A stretch of DNA of 6,394 nt from an uncultured Pseudomonadota bacterium (lineage in GTDB: Bacteria > Pseudomonadota > Gammaproteobacteria > Steroidobacterales > Steroidobacteraceae), in assembly GCA_903890265.1 (NCBI GenBank), contig CAITAM010000549.1, positions 1 to 6,394 on the forward strand, read 5' to 3'. Shown piece after piece: positions 4,682-6,394 of this stretch (position 1 is the first letter of the stretch; each line of letters opens with the position of its first letter). The position numbers and the translations under genes are program-made. Below the pieces are notes generated by a model. It worked only from the letters and a program-made list of their open reading frames with translations. It was not told the origin of the DNA and searched no databases.

Positions 4682-6394
4682 AGTCAGTGGCGGGACCGCT
4701 CGTCGGCAGCACGAGGCTGAAGGTCGACCCCACACCCACCTCACTCGCGACCTCGACCCGCCCGCCGTGTCGCGTCGCGACCGTGTGCACGAAGGCAAGG
4801 CCAAGGCCGGCGCCACCCGGATCGGACTCGCCGCCGTGCAGGCCCCGCGCGTAGCGGGTGAAGAGTGCGCCTCGCACGCTTTCAGGTATTCCCGGTCCCT
4901 CGTCGGTCACCGCCACCCGGCACTCCGGGCCCGAGCAGGTCAGCAGAATCCGCACGGTCGTGCCGGACGCGGAGAACTTCACCGCATTGCCGACAAGGTT
5001 GGCAACCGCCCTCGCCACGAGCGTGCGGTCACCGGTGACGAGCCAGGCCTGCGGCGGCGCGCGCCAGCCGATCACGATGCCGCGCGCCGCGGCGGCGGCC
5101 CAGGTCTCGTCGACCGCGTCCTGCACGGCGTCGTGAACCGCGAATTCGGCGAAGACCAGCGGGTCGAGCGCCTGCGCCCTCGCGATCGCAAGGAAGCCGT
5201 CGACCAGCGACAGGGTGCGCTGCGCAAGGGTCGCCAGCTGCTCGGCCAGCGGCCCGGCTGGCAGCGCCCGCGCCGGGTCGCGCTGCAGGACGGCGAGGCC
5301 GGCGAGCGACGATGCCGGCCCTTTCATGTCGTGCGACAGGAAGCCGATGACCTCGTCACGCTCGCGCTGCACGCGCCGCAGCTCCGTGATGTCCGCGAGG
5401 TCGATGATCGTGCCCAGACGGATGCCACCGTCGCCTGCGAACGGCACGACGCGCACGAGGAAGTCGCGCTCGAGCCGTGCGCTGCGCGTTTCCACGGCAC
5501 AGGGCGCCGCCTCGCTCAGTGCCACAAAGTCGAGCCGCCCGCCCGTCAACACCTCGAGCAGCGTGGCATCCACGTGCCGGCCCTGCAGCCCACCCGCCCC
5601 GTCGGCCCCGATGACGCGAGTGGCCTCCGGGTTGGCGAGGACCACGCGCCCCTGGAGATCAACCACCAGTGTCGGGTCCGGGAGGCTCTGAACCGTATCG
5701 GCAAACAGCCGACGGACCGCCCGCAGCTCGGCGGCCGCGTCACGCACGAGGTCGATCTGGTGCTGGAAAGGATCGAGCCGCGCACCCACGGCCTCCAAGC
5801 GGGGCGGGCGCTTCAGTAACGGGAGCTCCTCGCCGCGCAGCGAGACGAACTCGGCCTCGAGGTAAGCCTGCGCCGCCTCGAGGCGGCGCCAGCTCCACAA
5901 CGGATACAGCAGGACCAGCGCGACCAGCGGCTCGGCCGCCGGCCACCACCAGCCGGCGACACGGACGAGGCTGAACTCGAGGGCGAGCGTGCCGACGGCA
6001 AGGCAGGCGATGAGCACGAGCGACTGCCGTGGCCGAAGCCAGAGAAAGCCCCCGAACGCCAACAGCACCGGCAGCAGCCCGAGCGCCACGCGCGAGCCCT
6101 CACTGGCCGGACGAACGGCCTGCCCGGTCAGCAGCGCGTTGACGACACTCGCCGAGATTTCGACACCGGGCATCGGCACCCCGTACGCCGACTGTGGCGT
6201 CGCGTAGGCATCGGGCAGACCGAGGCCGGTCAGCCCGACGAGCACCACCCGGTCGTGCAGCACGGACTCCGGCACGCGCCCTTCGAGCACGTCGATGTAG
6301 CTGACGTGCGGCAGCGTGGCGGCCGGTCCGGCGAAGGGAATCAGAAACCGGTAGTCGCGGACCCAGGCCCCCGGCGCCGGCCCCGGTGACGGAT
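4668..6394 (-). CDS. CHASE2–PAS membrane sensor histidine kinase, 5' end cut by window edge
   Basis: The reading frame is open to the right edge: 574 residues are visible (residue 1 = first whole codon). Residues from about 14 to 93 are the end of an extracytoplasmic CHASE2 domain (YRFLIPFAGP, HVSYIDVLEGRVP, VVLVGLTG, MPGVEI). Three hydrophobic segments follow at about 101–119, 122–143 and 149–168, the known CHASE2 arrangement. Then come a helical linker (169–228), a PAS domain (about 229–339, with PDPTLVVDLQGRVVLANPEA), a HisKA domain with phosphoacceptor His354 in FLSHDMKGP, and HATPase_c with NLVGNAVKF (465–473), DEGPGIP (497–503) and GAGLGLAF. It should autophosphorylate and pass phosphate to a response regulator not in the window. 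A GTG at 6290–6288 is in frame but lies inside conserved CHASE2 sequence, so it is not the start. The gene ends a transcription unit and converges on the FHA-ATPase. The signal sensed cannot be told. Confidence 0.94.
   Translation of the reverse strand, partial: PSPGPAPGAWVRDYRFLIPFAGPAATLPHVSYIDVLEGRVPESVLHDRVVLVGLTGLGLPDAYATPQSAYGVPMPGVEISASVVNALLTGQAVRPASEGSRVALGLLPVLLAFGGFLWLRPRQSLVLIACLAVGTLALEFSLVRVAGWWWPAAEPLVALVLLYPLWSWRRLEAAQAYLEAEFVSLRGEELPLLKRPPRLEAVGARLDPFQHQIDLVRDAAAELRAVRRLFADTVQSLPDPTLVVDLQGRVVLANPEATRVIGADGAGGLQGRHVDATLLEVLTGGRLDFVALSEAAPCAVETRSARLERDFLVRVVPFAGDGGIRLGTIIDLADITELRRVQRERDEVIGFLSHDMKGPASSLAGLAVLQRDPARALPAGPLAEQLATLAQRTLSLVDGFLAIARAQALDPLVFAEFAVHDAVQDAVDETWAAAAARGIVIGWRAPPQAWLVTGDRTLVARAVANLVGNAVKFSASGTTVRILLTCSGPECRVAVTDEGPGIPESVRGALFTRYARGLHGGESDPGGAGLGLAFVHTVATRHGGRVEVASEVGVGSTFSLVLPTSGPATDWGAP

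Noticed and set aside
4767..5819. A 350-residue open frame on the plus strand
   Set aside because: Antisense to the PAS, HisKA and HATPase_c regions of the kinase, Arg/His/Gly rich, no domain recognised; a by-product of codon bias.
6288..6290. GTG as the start of the kinase
   Set aside because: The 34 codons before it are open and encode conserved CHASE2 sequence (YRFLIPFAGP…HVSYID), so the true start is beyond the window.

Overview
The window is GC-rich, densely coding bacterial DNA holding six protein genes with only short gaps between them. A head-to-head pmbA–yjgA(darP) pair, an overlapping purE–purK pair, and a DarP of the YjgA type (found mainly in beta- and gammaproteobacteria) point to a high-GC gammaproteobacterium. 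No genus can be named from this sequence. I see no tRNA, rRNA, insertion sequence, CRISPR array, phage gene or other sign of recent transfer.

Left part (1–1071): the minus strand carries most of pmbA/tldE, running off the left edge. A 109-base divergent promoter region separates it from yjgA/darP on the plus strand. Middle (1072–4649, all plus): darP (ribosome assembly), then purE and purK (carboxylation of AIR in de novo purine synthesis, start and stop codons overlapping), then an ExeA/GspA-type AAA+ ATPase carrying a C-terminal FHA domain in place of the usual periplasmic peptidoglycan-binding half. Right part (4668–6394, minus): a large membrane histidine kinase with CHASE2, three membrane segments, PAS, HisKA and HATPase_c domains. 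It runs off the right edge and converges on the ATPase gene across an 18-base gap.

The first four genes are housekeeping. The last two are the accessory part: a cytoplasmic ATPase able by its residues to bind phosphothreonine, next to a CHASE2 sensor kinase. Both are signalling or envelope-type architectures, but they lie on opposite strands and neither a Ser/Thr kinase nor a response regulator is visible, so any functional link is inference.

Regulatory sequence is sparse. The starts of pmbA, darP and purE are each preceded by a TGG-type extended −10 candidate. The one before purE sits so close to the ATG, with no Shine-Dalgarno sequence, that the purE mRNA may be leaderless. I found nothing that clearly amounts to a wholly new system. 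The FHA-fused ATPase is the best candidate for a second look.
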